Source: JALOAP01 sp964632355
GTDB lineage: Bacteria; Chloroflexota; Dehalococcoidia; Tepidiformales; Tepidiformaceae
Direction of reading: 5' to 3'
DNA length: 55,120 bases
Assembly: GCA_964632355.1 (NCBI GenBank)
Contig: CAZWBW010000003.1
Span: 1-55,120, forward strand
The stretch's first letter is position 1. Each line of letters opens with the position of its first letter. Both the position numbers and the translations under genes were made by a program. Shown here piece by piece: positions 24,941-32,973 of this stretch. Below the pieces are notes generated by a model. That model saw only the letters and a program-made list of their open reading frames with translations, made no database searches and was not told the origin of the DNA.

Positions 24941-26007
24941 GCTCCCCTCCCCAGCGTGCGAAGGATGATCTCGTCCTGGAAGTTGGTGAGCCAGTAGGCG
25001 GTGAACGGCATCATGAGCTCGGGCGTGCGGCCGTCCTGGAACGACTTGGCGCCAGTCAGCCAGATGCCCTGGCCCTTCACGCCGCTGAAAACCTCCCACC
25101 AGTGGAGCGCGTCGCGGTCGATGGGCTCGCCGGTGGTCTGCTCGTAGACCTGGATCGCCTCTTCTTTGTCGATGATGCCGCCCTTCTTGCCGTCGCGGGC
25201 CCACTCCCAGGCCTCCATGAAGGACCAGGCGAGGTCCTCGAGCGGGTCGCCGAGGTGGGCCATCTCCCAGTCCACGATGCCGCGGATGTCTTCGCGGTCG
25301 TAGAGGAAGTTGCCGGTGCGGTAGTCGCCGTGCACCACCGTGACGCGCTTTGGGGGGGGCGGAGGGTTCGCGCGGAGCCAGCGGATCGCGGCTCGTGCGA
25401 TGGGCTGCGGGCTGAGCTCGTTCGCGTCGATCATGCCCTCCCAGTAGTCGAGTTCGCGCTTCCAACACTCGCTCGGGTCGGGTGGCGTGACGACGTTTGG
25501 GATATCGCAGCTCGACCAATCAAACAGGTGGATTCGTGCGAGGATTTCGTATTTGCGACGGGCGATGCGGGGACGCGACTCGGCGAACGATGGATCGAGC
25601 AACCCCCGCCATGATGCGTCGCAGCCGCTGATGCGTTCCATCACGAAGAACGGCGCGCCGAGATACGTGGGATCGGTTTCGAGCCAGCGCATACGCGGGA
25701 CGGGCACTTCCGAGCCCTGGAAGGCGCGGTAGAAGGCGTACTCGAGCGTGCGTTCCGATTCGACGAGGCTCGCCGGGGGGTCGCGGCGAAGCACGAACTC
25801 CTGGCTCTGGCGGCCGGAGCCGTCTTCCCAGACGGCCTTGAACATCCAGGTTTCGCGGGAGGCGCCGCCCGGGATGCGGGTGAGGTGCGAAACCTTCACA
25901 CCGGTGGCCGGGAGGCGAAGTTCGAGGTAACGGGCGATGTCGGCTTGCACGCGCGGGATCGTGGCCGGAGAGCCGCACGGTGTCAAATCTATGGCTCGTA
26001 TCGGCAC
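24937..26007 (-). CDS. APH-fold phosphotransferase family protein, 356 aa
   Basis: Kinase fold with an N-terminal GGASRETWMF nucleotide loop (about 48-57), catalytic HGDYRTGNF (near 225) and IVDWEMAHLGDP (near 245) holding the metal Asp. The RxGNFLYD variant and WEMAHLGDP are typical of the acyl-CoA-dehydrogenase-associated (ACAD10/11-like) group, so a hydroxyacyl-CoA or similar alcohol is a reasonable substrate guess. The GTG start at 26007 has no good ribosome site; a GTG 19 codons in is an alternative. A run of eight G on the plus strand (within the codons for NPPPPPK) is a possible slippage site. Confidence 0.83.
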   Translation of the reverse strand: MPIRAIDLTPCGSPATIPRVQADIARYLELRLPATGVKVSHLTRIPGGASRETWMFKAVWEDGSGRQSQEFVLRRDPPASLVESERTLEYAFYRAFQGSEVPVPRMRWLETDPTYLGAPFFVMERISGCDASWRGLLDPSFAESRPRIARRKYEILARIHLFDWSSCDIPNVVTPPDPSECWKRELDYWEGMIDANELSPQPIARAAIRWLRANPPPPPKRVTVVHGDYRTGNFLYDREDIRGIVDWEMAHLGDPLEDLAWSFMEAWEWARDGKKGGIIDKEEAIQVYEQTTGEPIDRDALHWWEVFSGVKGQGIWLTGAKSFQDGRTPELMMPFTAYWLTNFQDEIILRTLGRGA

Positions 26008-26035
26008 GGCCCCGACCGTTGCCCGTCACGGTTCG

Positions 26036-26064
26036 CCCTCTCCCTGCATTCGGCGGGAGAAGGG
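26036..26064. repeat. Imperfect inverted repeat between hisB and the APH-like gene
   Basis: CCCTCTCCC and GGGAGAAGGG flank a 10-nt centre and can pair with one bulged A. There is no T-tract on either side, so it is not a standard terminator. It may be a REP-like dispersed palindrome; this needs other loci to judge. Confidence 0.3.
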
Positions 26065-26110
26065 GGCGGGCGGGCAGGTTGGTCGAGGAAAAGCGTTAGG
26101 CGCGAGGGAC

Positions 26111-26710
26111 CTACGCCTGGATGAGGCCCTTCGTGCTTGGAATGTCCCCTGCGCGGCGGGGGTCGACGCGGCAGGCGGCGTCGAGCGCCCGGGCGAGCGC
26201 CTTGAAGGCGGCCTCGGCCTTGTGGTGGTCGTTGACGCCGCTGAGGACTTTGATGTGCAGGTTCGCCTTCAGGGTGTTAGCGAACGACTCGAGGAAGTGG
26301 CCAAGGAGGTCGGGCGGCATCCCGCCGAGTTCGCGGCCGAGCAACCTCAGGTCGAGCACCGTGTACGGACGGCCGGAGAGGTCGACTGCGGCGAAGGCGA
26401 GGGCTTCGTCGAGCGGCATGTAGGCAGAGCCAGAGCGCACAATGCCGGCTTTGTCGCCCAGTGCCTCAGCGAAGGCTTGTCCGAGGGCGATGCCGCAGTC
26501 TTCGACGGTGTGGTGCTGGTCGATGTGCAGATCGCCCTTCGCACGGAGTTCGAGGTCGAACACGCCATGCTTGGCGATGTGACTCAGCATGTGGTCGAAG
26601 AAGCCGATGCCGGTATCGATATCGAACTTGCCGGACCCATCGAGGTTGATGGTGACGGTGATGGTGGTCTCTGCGGTGTTGCGGGCGACGGTGGCGATGC
26701 GCTGGCTCAT
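26111..26710 (-). CDS. hisB: Imidazoleglycerol-phosphate dehydratase
   Basis: Sixth step of histidine synthesis: dehydrates imidazole glycerol phosphate to imidazole acetol phosphate with two Mn ions. The metal motifs are clear: GFFDHML (about 36-42), DQHHTVEDCGIALG (about 62-75) and NDHHKAEA (about 160-168). The 199-aa length from ATG 26710 is standard for the monofunctional enzyme (no phosphatase domain). A TTG six codons upstream is possible, but neither has a strong ribosome site. It is separated from hisC by a DUF1801 gene. Confidence 0.95.
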   Translation of the reverse strand: MSQRIATVARNTAETTITVTINLDGSGKFDIDTGIGFFDHMLSHIAKHGVFDLELRAKGDLHIDQHHTVEDCGIALGQAFAEALGDKAGIVRSGSAYMPLDEALAFAAVDLSGRPYTVLDLRLLGRELGGMPPDLLGHFLESFANTLKANLHIKVLSGVNDHHKAEAAFKALARALDAACRVDPRRAGDIPSTKGLIQA

Positions 26711-26770
26711 GGCTCTGTTTTCGCCCAAAAGCGACGCTATGTCTAATTCGGGACGGTTCGGAGCGGGTGG

Positions 26771-27166
26771 TCACTGTGCTTTGCGGCGGGACGCGGGTTT
26801 CCGGGCCGCTTTCTCGGCGTTCTCCCGCGCGCGAAACCGAACGATATCCGCGATGAGGTCGAGCGGGATCGGTTTGTCCTTGGGGAAGTTGATGGCGCTT
26901 TTCGTGAGCTTGTAGGGAGCGAGTTGTTCGGCGAACACCTCGAACGCGTCGGACGGCGGTGGACAGGAGAGCGAGTAGTGGTTGCGGGCAGCCCAGAAGT
27001 ACACGAGGAAGCCGTGGTGTTTGTAGGCCGGGATCTGGTAGCTGATGACCTCTTCCGCCTCGGGTACGGCTTCCCGGATGGTCCTCCGGATGGCCTGGAG
27101 GGTGGGCTGCATGTCCTCGGGACAACTGCGAATGTACTCGTCGACGGATGTGAAGTTGCGGCCCAT
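26771..27166 (-). CDS. DUF1801 family protein, 131 aa
   Basis: VDEYIRSCPEDMQPTLQAIR at the start, then EVISYQIPAYK and a C-terminal LIADIVRFRARE match the DUF1801/YdhG-like fold (an iron-chaperone-like SRPBCC relative of unknown role). A basic tail follows (RKPASRRKAQ). GAGGTG lies 6 nt upstream of ATG 27166. It is inserted between hisC and hisB on the same strand and so probably rides in the his transcript; no link to histidine synthesis is known to me. Confidence 0.82.
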   Translation of the reverse strand: MGRNFTSVDEYIRSCPEDMQPTLQAIRRTIREAVPEAEEVISYQIPAYKHHGFLVYFWAARNHYSLSCPPPSDAFEVFAEQLAPYKLTKSAINFPKDKPIPLDLIADIVRFRARENAEKAARKPASRRKAQ

Positions 27167-27227
27167 GGCAGCACCTCGCTCGCGGTTAGAGGCGAGGCTG
27201 CCATGGTACGGCCTACGCCGCCGCGAT

Positions 27228-28307
27228 TTACAGTGCGCGGAGCGCGGCGATCAGCCGATCGGTATCTTCCGGGCGGCCGGCGCTGATACGGATGTAATCC
27301 TGGAGGTCTGGCCTGTTGTAGTAGCGAACGAGCACGCCACGCTTTCGCAGGGCTGCGGCGACGTCGGAGGCGGAGCGGCCGCGAACGTCGCACAGGATGA
27401 AGTTCGCGGCGGACGGCAGTGGCCGTAGCCATTCGAGGCCGGCGAGCAAGTCCGCGAGGCGTTCGCGTTCGTCCACAATCTGGCGGACGGTTTCGAAGAT
27501 GCGGTCGCGGTGCTCGAGAGCTGCTCGCGCGGCGACATCGGCAGCCACGTTCACGTTGTAGGGCTGCTTCACGGCCATCATGGCCTCGGCGAGAGCCACG
27601 TCACAGATGGCGTACCCTACGCGAAGGCCTGCCAGTCCCGCCCACTTGCTGAACGTACGCAGGACCACGAGGTTCGGGTGGGCGGCGATGAGCGGAATGG
27701 CTGTTTCGCCGCCGAACTCGATGTAGGCTTCATCGACGACGATCAGCGCGTCGAGTTCGCAGAGTTCGTGGAGTTCGTCGAGAGAGACAGGATTGCCGCT
27801 CGGGTTGTTCGGCGACGTGACGAAGACGATGCGAGCACGGCGTTCGACGGCCTCGGCGATGCCGGGGAGGTCGAGCGAGAAGTCGGGCTGGCGGGGCACG
27901 TCGATGACGCGCGCGCCGGAAACCCGCGCGAGAAAGCTGTACATGCCGAACGTCGGAGGGAGGTTGACGACAGCATCGGGCATCGCGACGCGGATGAGGA
28001 TGTCGATGAGGTCGTCGGCGCCGGAGCCGGCCACCACCTGCTCGGGGCGAACGCCGCAGTAGTCCGCGATGGCGAGGCGGAGGTACTGCTGTCCGGGGTC
28101 CGGGTAGATGTGCAGGTCGGCGTTGCTCAGCGCTTCACGGATCTCGGGAATAGGCCCGTAGAGGTTCTCGTTGGCGTCGAGCTTCACGAGTTCGCTGACG
28201 GGCACACCGATCTCCGCCGCGAGAACGTCGAGCGGCTTGACCGGCGTGTAGGCTTCGAGGTCGTCGAAGTCGGGCCGGAGGTAGCGGCGGATGCGGGACG
28301 TGGTCAT
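27228..28307 (-). CDS. hisC: Histidinol-phosphate aminotransferase
   Basis: PLP-dependent class I/II aminotransferase of histidine synthesis (imidazole acetol phosphate to histidinol phosphate). LDANENLYGP (43-52) is the HisC N-terminal signature, SPNNPSGN (165-172) and DEAYIEF (192-198) bind PLP, and the Schiff-base lysine is K221 in RTFSKWAGLAGLRVG. Length 359 aa is normal. The start overlaps the hisD stop by 4 nt (ATGA), showing coupled translation. Confidence 0.95.
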   Translation of the reverse strand: MTTSRIRRYLRPDFDDLEAYTPVKPLDVLAAEIGVPVSELVKLDANENLYGPIPEIREALSNADLHIYPDPGQQYLRLAIADYCGVRPEQVVAGSGADDLIDILIRVAMPDAVVNLPPTFGMYSFLARVSGARVIDVPRQPDFSLDLPGIAEAVERRARIVFVTSPNNPSGNPVSLDELHELCELDALIVVDEAYIEFGGETAIPLIAAHPNLVVLRTFSKWAGLAGLRVGYAICDVALAEAMMAVKQPYNVNVAADVAARAALEHRDRIFETVRQIVDERERLADLLAGLEWLRPLPSAANFILCDVRGRSASDVAAALRKRGVLVRYYNRPDLQDYIRISAGRPEDTDRLIAALRAL

Positions 28308-29632
28308 CGGCCCTGCACGCGCCGTTCGGCGGCGTGGGCGTGCCCGTCCAGGCCCTCGGCGCGAGCGATGACCGCGGCAGCGCGAGCGAGCTCATCGACC
28401 ACATCGCCGGGGAGGTTCACCACGGCGGTCGTCTTGAGGAAGTCGTTCACGCTGAGCGGGGAGCTCCAGCGGGCACTGCCACCGGTCGGCATGGTGTGGC
28501 TCGGGCCGGCCGTGTAGTCGCCGAGTGCCTCGGGCGAGGACTCGCCGAGGAAGAGCCCGCCAGCGTTCCGCACCTTCATCGCGTAAGCCATGGGCTGTTC
28601 GACGCTGAGGCAGAGGTGCTCGGGCGCGTACTCGTTCGCGAGCTCGATCGCGTGGTCGATGTCGTTCACGAGGATGCAGCCGCCGCGATTCTCGAGCGCC
28701 TGGCGGGCGATTTTCGCGCGGTCCATGTTCCGGAGCTGGCGTTCGATCGCCCGGCTGACCTCCTCGGCGAGGTAGTGCGACGGCGTGAGGAGGATGGGGC
28801 TGGCGAGCGCATCGTGCTCGGCCTGGGCGAGCAGGTCGGCGGCGACGAGCTCGGGGTCGGCGCTTTCGTCGGCAATCACGACCGTTTCGGTGGGCCCGTA
28901 GATCGAGTCAATGCCGACGTCGCCGTACACCTGCTTCTTGGCGATAGTGACGAAGAGCCCCCCGGGACCGCAGATCTTATCGACGCGCGGGATGGTCTCG
29001 GTGCCGTAGGCAGCCGCAGCGACGCCCTGGGCGCCGCCCGCCTTGAACACACCATCGACACCGGCGATATCGGCGGCCACAAGCTTCACGGGCGGCACGG
29101 AACCGTCGGGAAGCACGGGGCTGATGAGGTAGAGCTCTTCGACGCCGGCGACGCGCGCGGGAATGGCGCACATCAGGACGGTGCTGGGGAGCGGTGCGCG
29201 AGTGCCGGGAACGTAGACTGCCACGCGCTGAATCGGCCGCGTGACCTGGCCGAGCCCGTTCTGGTTGAAGTCGGTGATGGCGCCGCGCAACTGCTGTTCG
29301 TGGAACATTCGGATGCGCTGGGCGGCGAACTGGAGGGCATCGACCACTTCAGACGGGACGGCGTCGTACGCGGCGCGAATCTCGTCTTGTGAGACGCGTA
29401 ACTCCAGCCCGGCGGGGGCGCCGTCGAACTGGCTGTTGTAGAACTGGACGGCGTTGTCGCCATCTTCGCGGACATCGCGGATGACGCGGCGGACCACCTC
29501 GTCGGGGGTGAGTTCCTGCCCGAACGCACGGAAGGTGGTCTCCCGGATGTCCATGGGGAGTTCTTCGATTTCAAGGGGCTTGCGCGAGAGGAGGAGTCGG
29601 CGGCCTTCCTCAGCGTTGCGGATTATCCGCAT
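28304..29632 (-). CDS. hisD: Histidinol dehydrogenase
   Basis: Zn-dependent, NAD-linked four-electron oxidation of histidinol to histidine, the last two steps of the pathway. The HisD signature spans about 218-250 and ends GPTETVVIAD; zinc ligands Q270 and H273 lie in AQAEHD, EYAPEHL (about 336) carries the catalytic Glu-His and AGPSHTMPT follows. Length 442 aa is typical. The start lies 10 nt inside the preceding gene and the stop overlaps hisC. Confidence 0.96.
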   Translation of the reverse strand: MRIIRNAEEGRRLLLSRKPLEIEELPMDIRETTFRAFGQELTPDEVVRRVIRDVREDGDNAVQFYNSQFDGAPAGLELRVSQDEIRAAYDAVPSEVVDALQFAAQRIRMFHEQQLRGAITDFNQNGLGQVTRPIQRVAVYVPGTRAPLPSTVLMCAIPARVAGVEELYLISPVLPDGSVPPVKLVAADIAGVDGVFKAGGAQGVAAAAYGTETIPRVDKICGPGGLFVTIAKKQVYGDVGIDSIYGPTETVVIADESADPELVAADLLAQAEHDALASPILLTPSHYLAEEVSRAIERQLRNMDRAKIARQALENRGGCILVNDIDHAIELANEYAPEHLCLSVEQPMAYAMKVRNAGGLFLGESSPEALGDYTAGPSHTMPTGGSARWSSPLSVNDFLKTTAVVNLPGDVVDELARAAAVIARAEGLDGHAHAAERRVQGR

Positions 29633-30381
29633 CCCAGGTACCTCTCTACTGCTTCGGCCGCGGCGGCCGTGGAGCGCTGCACGAAGCCATCGACTTCGGC
29701 GCTGGTGACGTAGGCCATTGTCTCATCAAGGAGTTCGGGGAGCGAGTCGAGGAACGACGTGAGCGTTTCGCCTTCCTCGAGGCCGGCGTAGCGCAGGTGG
29801 TTCGCGATCATGGCGCGGATGCGGTCCCAGTCCATGCCGCGATTCATGATGTCGAACATGACTTTGCGCCACTGCTCGAGCGTCTCGCCGTCGATGAACC
29901 CGGCTTCGATCCCGGTAATGGTGTCGCCGAGGGCTTCACAGATTTCGCGCGTGACTTCGGGGTCCTCGCGGTAGGACCGGTCGAGGTCGAACTGGAGCAG
30001 GCGGTCCATGACGTTCGCGCGGATCCGTCCGCCGAGATCGTCGTGCTTGGCGAAGAAGCGCCGGTACATGCTGGTTATGTACTGTTCGTCCATCACCAGG
30101 TGGGTGATGTAGCCGGCGACCCAGGAGCGAGTTTCGGGGTTCAGGTGTTCGGGCTGTGCGAATCGGCCGTGCTCTTTGAGGAAGCTTTCGACGGAATCCT
30201 GGTGGTCGAACACACCGAGATCGAAGAAATGGGTGCTCATGCGGTCCTGGCGGGTGATGACGCGGATATCGGGCGTCGTGGCGCCAAGCAGGTACGGCCC
30301 CTGGTGTTCAGCGAGTTCGCCGATACCGAGGTCGAGCGCGAGCTGCCGCGCGAGCACCATGTGGAGGGGTGTCGGGGGCAT
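29623..30381 (-). CDS. Zinc-dependent phospholipase C-like protein, 252 aa
   Basis: The opening TPLHMVLARQLA, then GPYLLGATTPDIR, a STHFFDL segment and ITHLVMDEQY match the zinc-dependent phospholipase C/nuclease-like metal-binding family. In that family His and Asp residues from such motifs coordinate zinc; here H7, D38, H51, H94 and D98 are candidates. No signal peptide is visible, so it is probably cytosolic. It is embedded in the his operon and overlaps hisD by 10 nt. A role in histidine synthesis is not expected from the family; it could be a passenger or an unrecognised phosphatase. Confidence 0.65.
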   Translation of the reverse strand: MPPTPLHMVLARQLALDLGIGELAEHQGPYLLGATTPDIRVITRQDRMSTHFFDLGVFDHQDSVESFLKEHGRFAQPEHLNPETRSWVAGYITHLVMDEQYITSMYRRFFAKHDDLGGRIRANVMDRLLQFDLDRSYREDPEVTREICEALGDTITGIEAGFIDGETLEQWRKVMFDIMNRGMDWDRIRAMIANHLRYAGLEEGETLTSFLDSLPELLDETMAYVTSAEVDGFVQRSTAAAAEAVERYLGCG

Positions 30382-30430
30382 GGTGCGAGATTACACCGGA
30401 AGCGCGACGGAATGGGAAGCCGAAGGGGGC

Positions 30431-30451
30431 TGTTGGCAATTGGCTGTTGGC
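30431..30451 (+). repeat. Heptanucleotide tandem repeat (NNTTGGC) x3
   Basis: TGTTGGC, AATTGGC and TGTTGGC stand head to tail in the 88-nt gap between hisG and the next his-operon gene. They are flanked by GGGGGC (30425-30430) and GCCCCC (30450-30455), which can form a stem around the array. This resembles short tandem heptamer repeats known from other bacteria; whether it is dispersed here cannot be judged from one copy. Confidence 0.6.
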
Positions 30452-30469
30452 CCCCGCGCCGCAGCCCGG

Positions 30470-31312
30470 CTAGATGCGGGCGCTTTCGATGTTCGTAAGC
30501 AGGATGCCGCGGCAACCCATGCGCGAAAGTTCGTCCATGATGTTGTGGGCCTCGCGGCGGGAGATCATCGCCTTCACGGAGTACCAGCCTTCGCGCTGGA
30601 GGCGGGTCACGGTGGGGGATTCGAGGCCGGGAGTGACGCGGCACGCCTCGGCGAGGATCTCGCCGGGCACGTCGTACTCGACCATCATGTACTCCATGGC
30701 CACGAGCTTCCCTTCGAGGCGCTGCTTCATGATCTCGACTTCGCCCATCACCTCGCGGCCGGGGTGGGCGTAGAAGGCGGCCTGCGAGCGGAAGAGCGGC
30801 TCGCCCACGACGCGGAGCCCGGCCTCGGCGAGCGTACGGCCGGTGTCGACGACATCGACGACGGCTTCGGCGATACCGAGTTGCACGGCGATTTCGACGG
30901 CGCCTTCGAGTTCAACAAGCTTCAGGTCCGGGTTGTTGAAAGCCTTGCGCGTGATGACCGGGAACGACGTTGCGATGCGGAGTTCGGCGACCTCTTCGAG
31001 CGAGTTCACCGCGGCGTCGAAGGGAACGGCAGCACAGAGCCGAGAGGCACCGAAGTGGAGTTCGAGGAGCTGGGTCGGGGCGACGCCTTTTTCAGCGACG
31101 AAGTCCTGGCCAGTGATGCCAGCATCGAGCAGGCCGTTCGAAACGTAGACGGGAATATCGCCCGGGCGAAGGAAGTAGAACTCGACCTGGTTTTCGGGAT
31201 CGAGCACCGAGAGCGCTCCCGGGGTCCGTGCGACCTTGTAGCCGCATGCGGACAGCAGCTCCATGGTTGGTTCGAAGAGGACGCCTTTGTTCGGGAGCGC
31301 GACTTTGATCAT
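30470..31312 (-). CDS. hisG: ATP phosphoribosyltransferase, long form
   Basis: First step of histidine synthesis: condenses ATP with PRPP. At 280 aa it is the long HisG with a C-terminal PII-like regulatory domain (about 205-280), so it should be feedback-inhibited by histidine and not need HisZ. The opening KVALPNKGVLFEPTM, DAGITGQDFV and the PRPP loop VVDVVDTGRTL (about 151-161) are diagnostic. The start overlaps hisE by 4 nt (ATGA). Confidence 0.95.
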   Translation of the reverse strand: MIKVALPNKGVLFEPTMELLSACGYKVARTPGALSVLDPENQVEFYFLRPGDIPVYVSNGLLDAGITGQDFVAEKGVAPTQLLELHFGASRLCAAVPFDAAVNSLEEVAELRIATSFPVITRKAFNNPDLKLVELEGAVEIAVQLGIAEAVVDVVDTGRTLAEAGLRVVGEPLFRSQAAFYAHPGREVMGEVEIMKQRLEGKLVAMEYMMVEYDVPGEILAEACRVTPGLESPTVTRLQREGWYSVKAMISRREAHNIMDELSRMGCRGILLTNIESARI

Positions 31313-31569
31313 AGGGTGCGATACACATCTTCGAGGGAGATGTCCTTCTCCGCCATCATGCAGGCGACGTAGTAAAGGACCTGCGAGAGTTCTTCGGCAA
31401 GCGCTTCGCGGCTTTCATAGCGCGCGGCCATCCAGCTTTCGGCTGCCTCTTCGACGAGCTTCTTGCCGATAGCATGAACGCCGCCCTCGAAGAGCTTTGT
31501 CGTGGAGGAACCCGCGGGCATCTCCTGCTTGCGGCTTACCGCGAGGGCGCACATCTCCTCGAACGTCAT
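31309..31569 (-). CDS. hisE: Phosphoribosyl-ATP pyrophosphatase
   Basis: Second step of histidine synthesis; an all-alpha NTP pyrophosphohydrolase of 86 aa. KLFEGGVHAIGKKLVEEAAE with the E-E-x-x-E metal helix and a second acidic motif LAEELSQVLYYVACM are characteristic. ATG 31569 is the only start giving standard length; its ribosome site (GCGAG) is weak. A perfect 5-bp inverted repeat lies 8-20 nt upstream. It is the first gene of the minus-strand his cluster; the separate hisI, F, A and H genes are not in the window. Confidence 0.92.
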   Translation of the reverse strand: MTFEEMCALAVSRKQEMPAGSSTTKLFEGGVHAIGKKLVEEAAESWMAARYESREALAEELSQVLYYVACMMAEKDISLEDVYRTL

Positions 31570-31576
31570 ACTCGCA

Positions 31577-31589
31577 CGATAGCTTATCG
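31577..31589 (-). promoter_or_regulatory. Palindrome at the hisE translation start
   Basis: CGATA, a 3-nt centre and TATCG form a perfect inverted repeat 8-20 nt upstream of the hisE ATG, inside the 78-nt divergent gap with the NfeD gene. It may be an operator or simply overlap the -10 region (TAAGCT on the minus strand is TANNNT type). Confidence 0.3.
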
Positions 31590-31632
31590 GGACGGCTCGT
31601 TCACGACACGGCCGGGGGATGTTGCCAACGCC

Positions 31633-31638
31633 TATACT
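31633..31638 (+). promoter_or_regulatory. Candidate -10 box of the NfeD-stomatin operon
   Basis: TATACT (5 of 6 to consensus) ends 9 nt before the ATG at 31648. No good -35 is present. The spacing would give a leader of only a few nucleotides, so the mRNA may be nearly leaderless. Confidence 0.4.
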
Positions 31639-31647
31639 CAAGGCGAT

Positions 31648-32967
31648 ATGACGCACCGTCGCCGTTTGCGAATCATGGCAATCCTGGGGCTGTTCGCGGT
31701 CGGGATTGCGCTGCTTGCGTGTTCGAACGACAGCGAACCGAACGCGGTGCATGTGCTACGGCCCAACGGCAGCGTCGGGCCGATTATGGAGCGGTACCTC
31801 GACCGGGGTATCGACCGCGCCGAAGCGAACGACGCGAAGCTGATTGTCATCGAACTGGACACGCCGGGCGGTCTCGACAGCAGCATGCGGGACATCGTGC
31901 AGCGCATCGAGGCGTCGGATGTGCCGGTCGCGGTGTATGTGTGGCCGCCGGGCGGACGGGCCGCCAGCGCCGGGACGTTCATCACGATGGCCGGGCACAT
32001 CGCAGCGATGGCGCCGAACACGTCGATTGGCGCGGCATCGGCGGTAAACGCGGACGGGAGCGACATTGAGGGGACGCTCGGACGGAAGGTCGAGAACGAC
32101 GCGGTCGCGTTCATTCGTGGCATCGCAGAACTGCGCGGGCGGAACGCAGACTGGGCCGAGCAGGCGGTTCGCGAAGCGGTCGCGGTGAACCAGATCGAGG
32201 CGGTTGAGCTCAACGTCGTCGACTTCGTGGCCAACGACCTCTCGGATTTGCTGGCGCAGGCTGAAGGCCGCGAGATCGTGCTGCGGCCGGGGACTACGGT
32301 GCTGCTGGAGGGCTTGACGACGGCGCCCATCGTGCACACGGACATGACCGTGTGGGAGAAGGCGTTGGACATCATCGCGGACCCCTCCATCGCGTCGATC
32401 CTGATCGCGATCGGGTTCTTCGCACTGCTCGCCGAACTCATGAACCCGGGAATGATGGTTCCCGGCGTTGCGGGCGTTATCGCGATGCTGCTGGGGTTCC
32501 TTGGCTTCGGTGTCCTGCCGGTCGACACGACGGGCCTGATCCTGATCGCGCTCGGGTTGGGGCTGCTGGCGCTCGAAATCTTCCTGCCGGGTGGGATTCT
32601 CGGAATTGGCGGGCTGGTGGCGCTGATCCTCGGGGGCATCATCGCGTTTCGCGACACGCCGGGTGACCTGCGGCCACCGACGCCGCTCATCGTGGTGCTG
32701 GCCGTCCTGCTGGGGGCGATCTTCCTCTCGACAGGGTTTGCTGTCGCGAGGGTTCGGAAGATCCGGGTCGCCATTGGCACGGAGTCCCTCATCGGGAAGA
32801 CGGCTGTAGTTCGCACGCCCCTATCGCCCGATGGTTACGTATTCATCGAAGGGGAGCGATGGCGCGCGGAAATAGAACGCGGTACCGCGCAGGAAGGCGA
32901 GAAAGTGCGTATCGTAGGCGCCGAGGGATTGAAACTCAGAGTCGAGCCACTCGCGAAAGAGGGATAG
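31648..32967 (+). CDS. NfeD-family membrane serine protease (long form), 439 aa
   Basis: Signal with lipobox ALLAC (C25) or signal anchor, then a ClpP-class serine protease domain: DTPGGLDSSM (71-80), nucleophile S108 in AASAGTF and K147 in GRKVEND as likely Ser/Lys dyad. Next come four to five transmembrane helices (about 250-350) and a soluble OB-fold NfeD domain (about 375-435) beginning GTESLIGKTAVV. Long NfeD proteins cleave stomatin C-termini and act in membrane quality control; the stomatin gene follows 6 nt later, the classical pairing. The ATG at 31675 would give a shorter lipoprotein signal and cannot be excluded. Confidence 0.92.
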   Translation: MTHRRRLRIMAILGLFAVGIALLACSNDSEPNAVHVLRPNGSVGPIMERYLDRGIDRAEANDAKLIVIELDTPGGLDSSMRDIVQRIEASDVPVAVYVWPPGGRAASAGTFITMAGHIAAMAPNTSIGAASAVNADGSDIEGTLGRKVENDAVAFIRGIAELRGRNADWAEQAVREAVAVNQIEAVELNVVDFVANDLSDLLAQAEGREIVLRPGTTVLLEGLTTAPIVHTDMTVWEKALDIIADPSIASILIAIGFFALLAELMNPGMMVPGVAGVIAMLLGFLGFGVLPVDTTGLILIALGLGLLALEIFLPGGILGIGGLVALILGGIIAFRDTPGDLRPPTPLIVVLAVLLGAIFLSTGFAVARVRKIRVAIGTESLIGKTAVVRTPLSPDGYVFIEGERWRAEIERGTAQEGEKVRIVGAEGLKLRVEPLAKEG

Positions 32968-32973
32968 TGTCGG

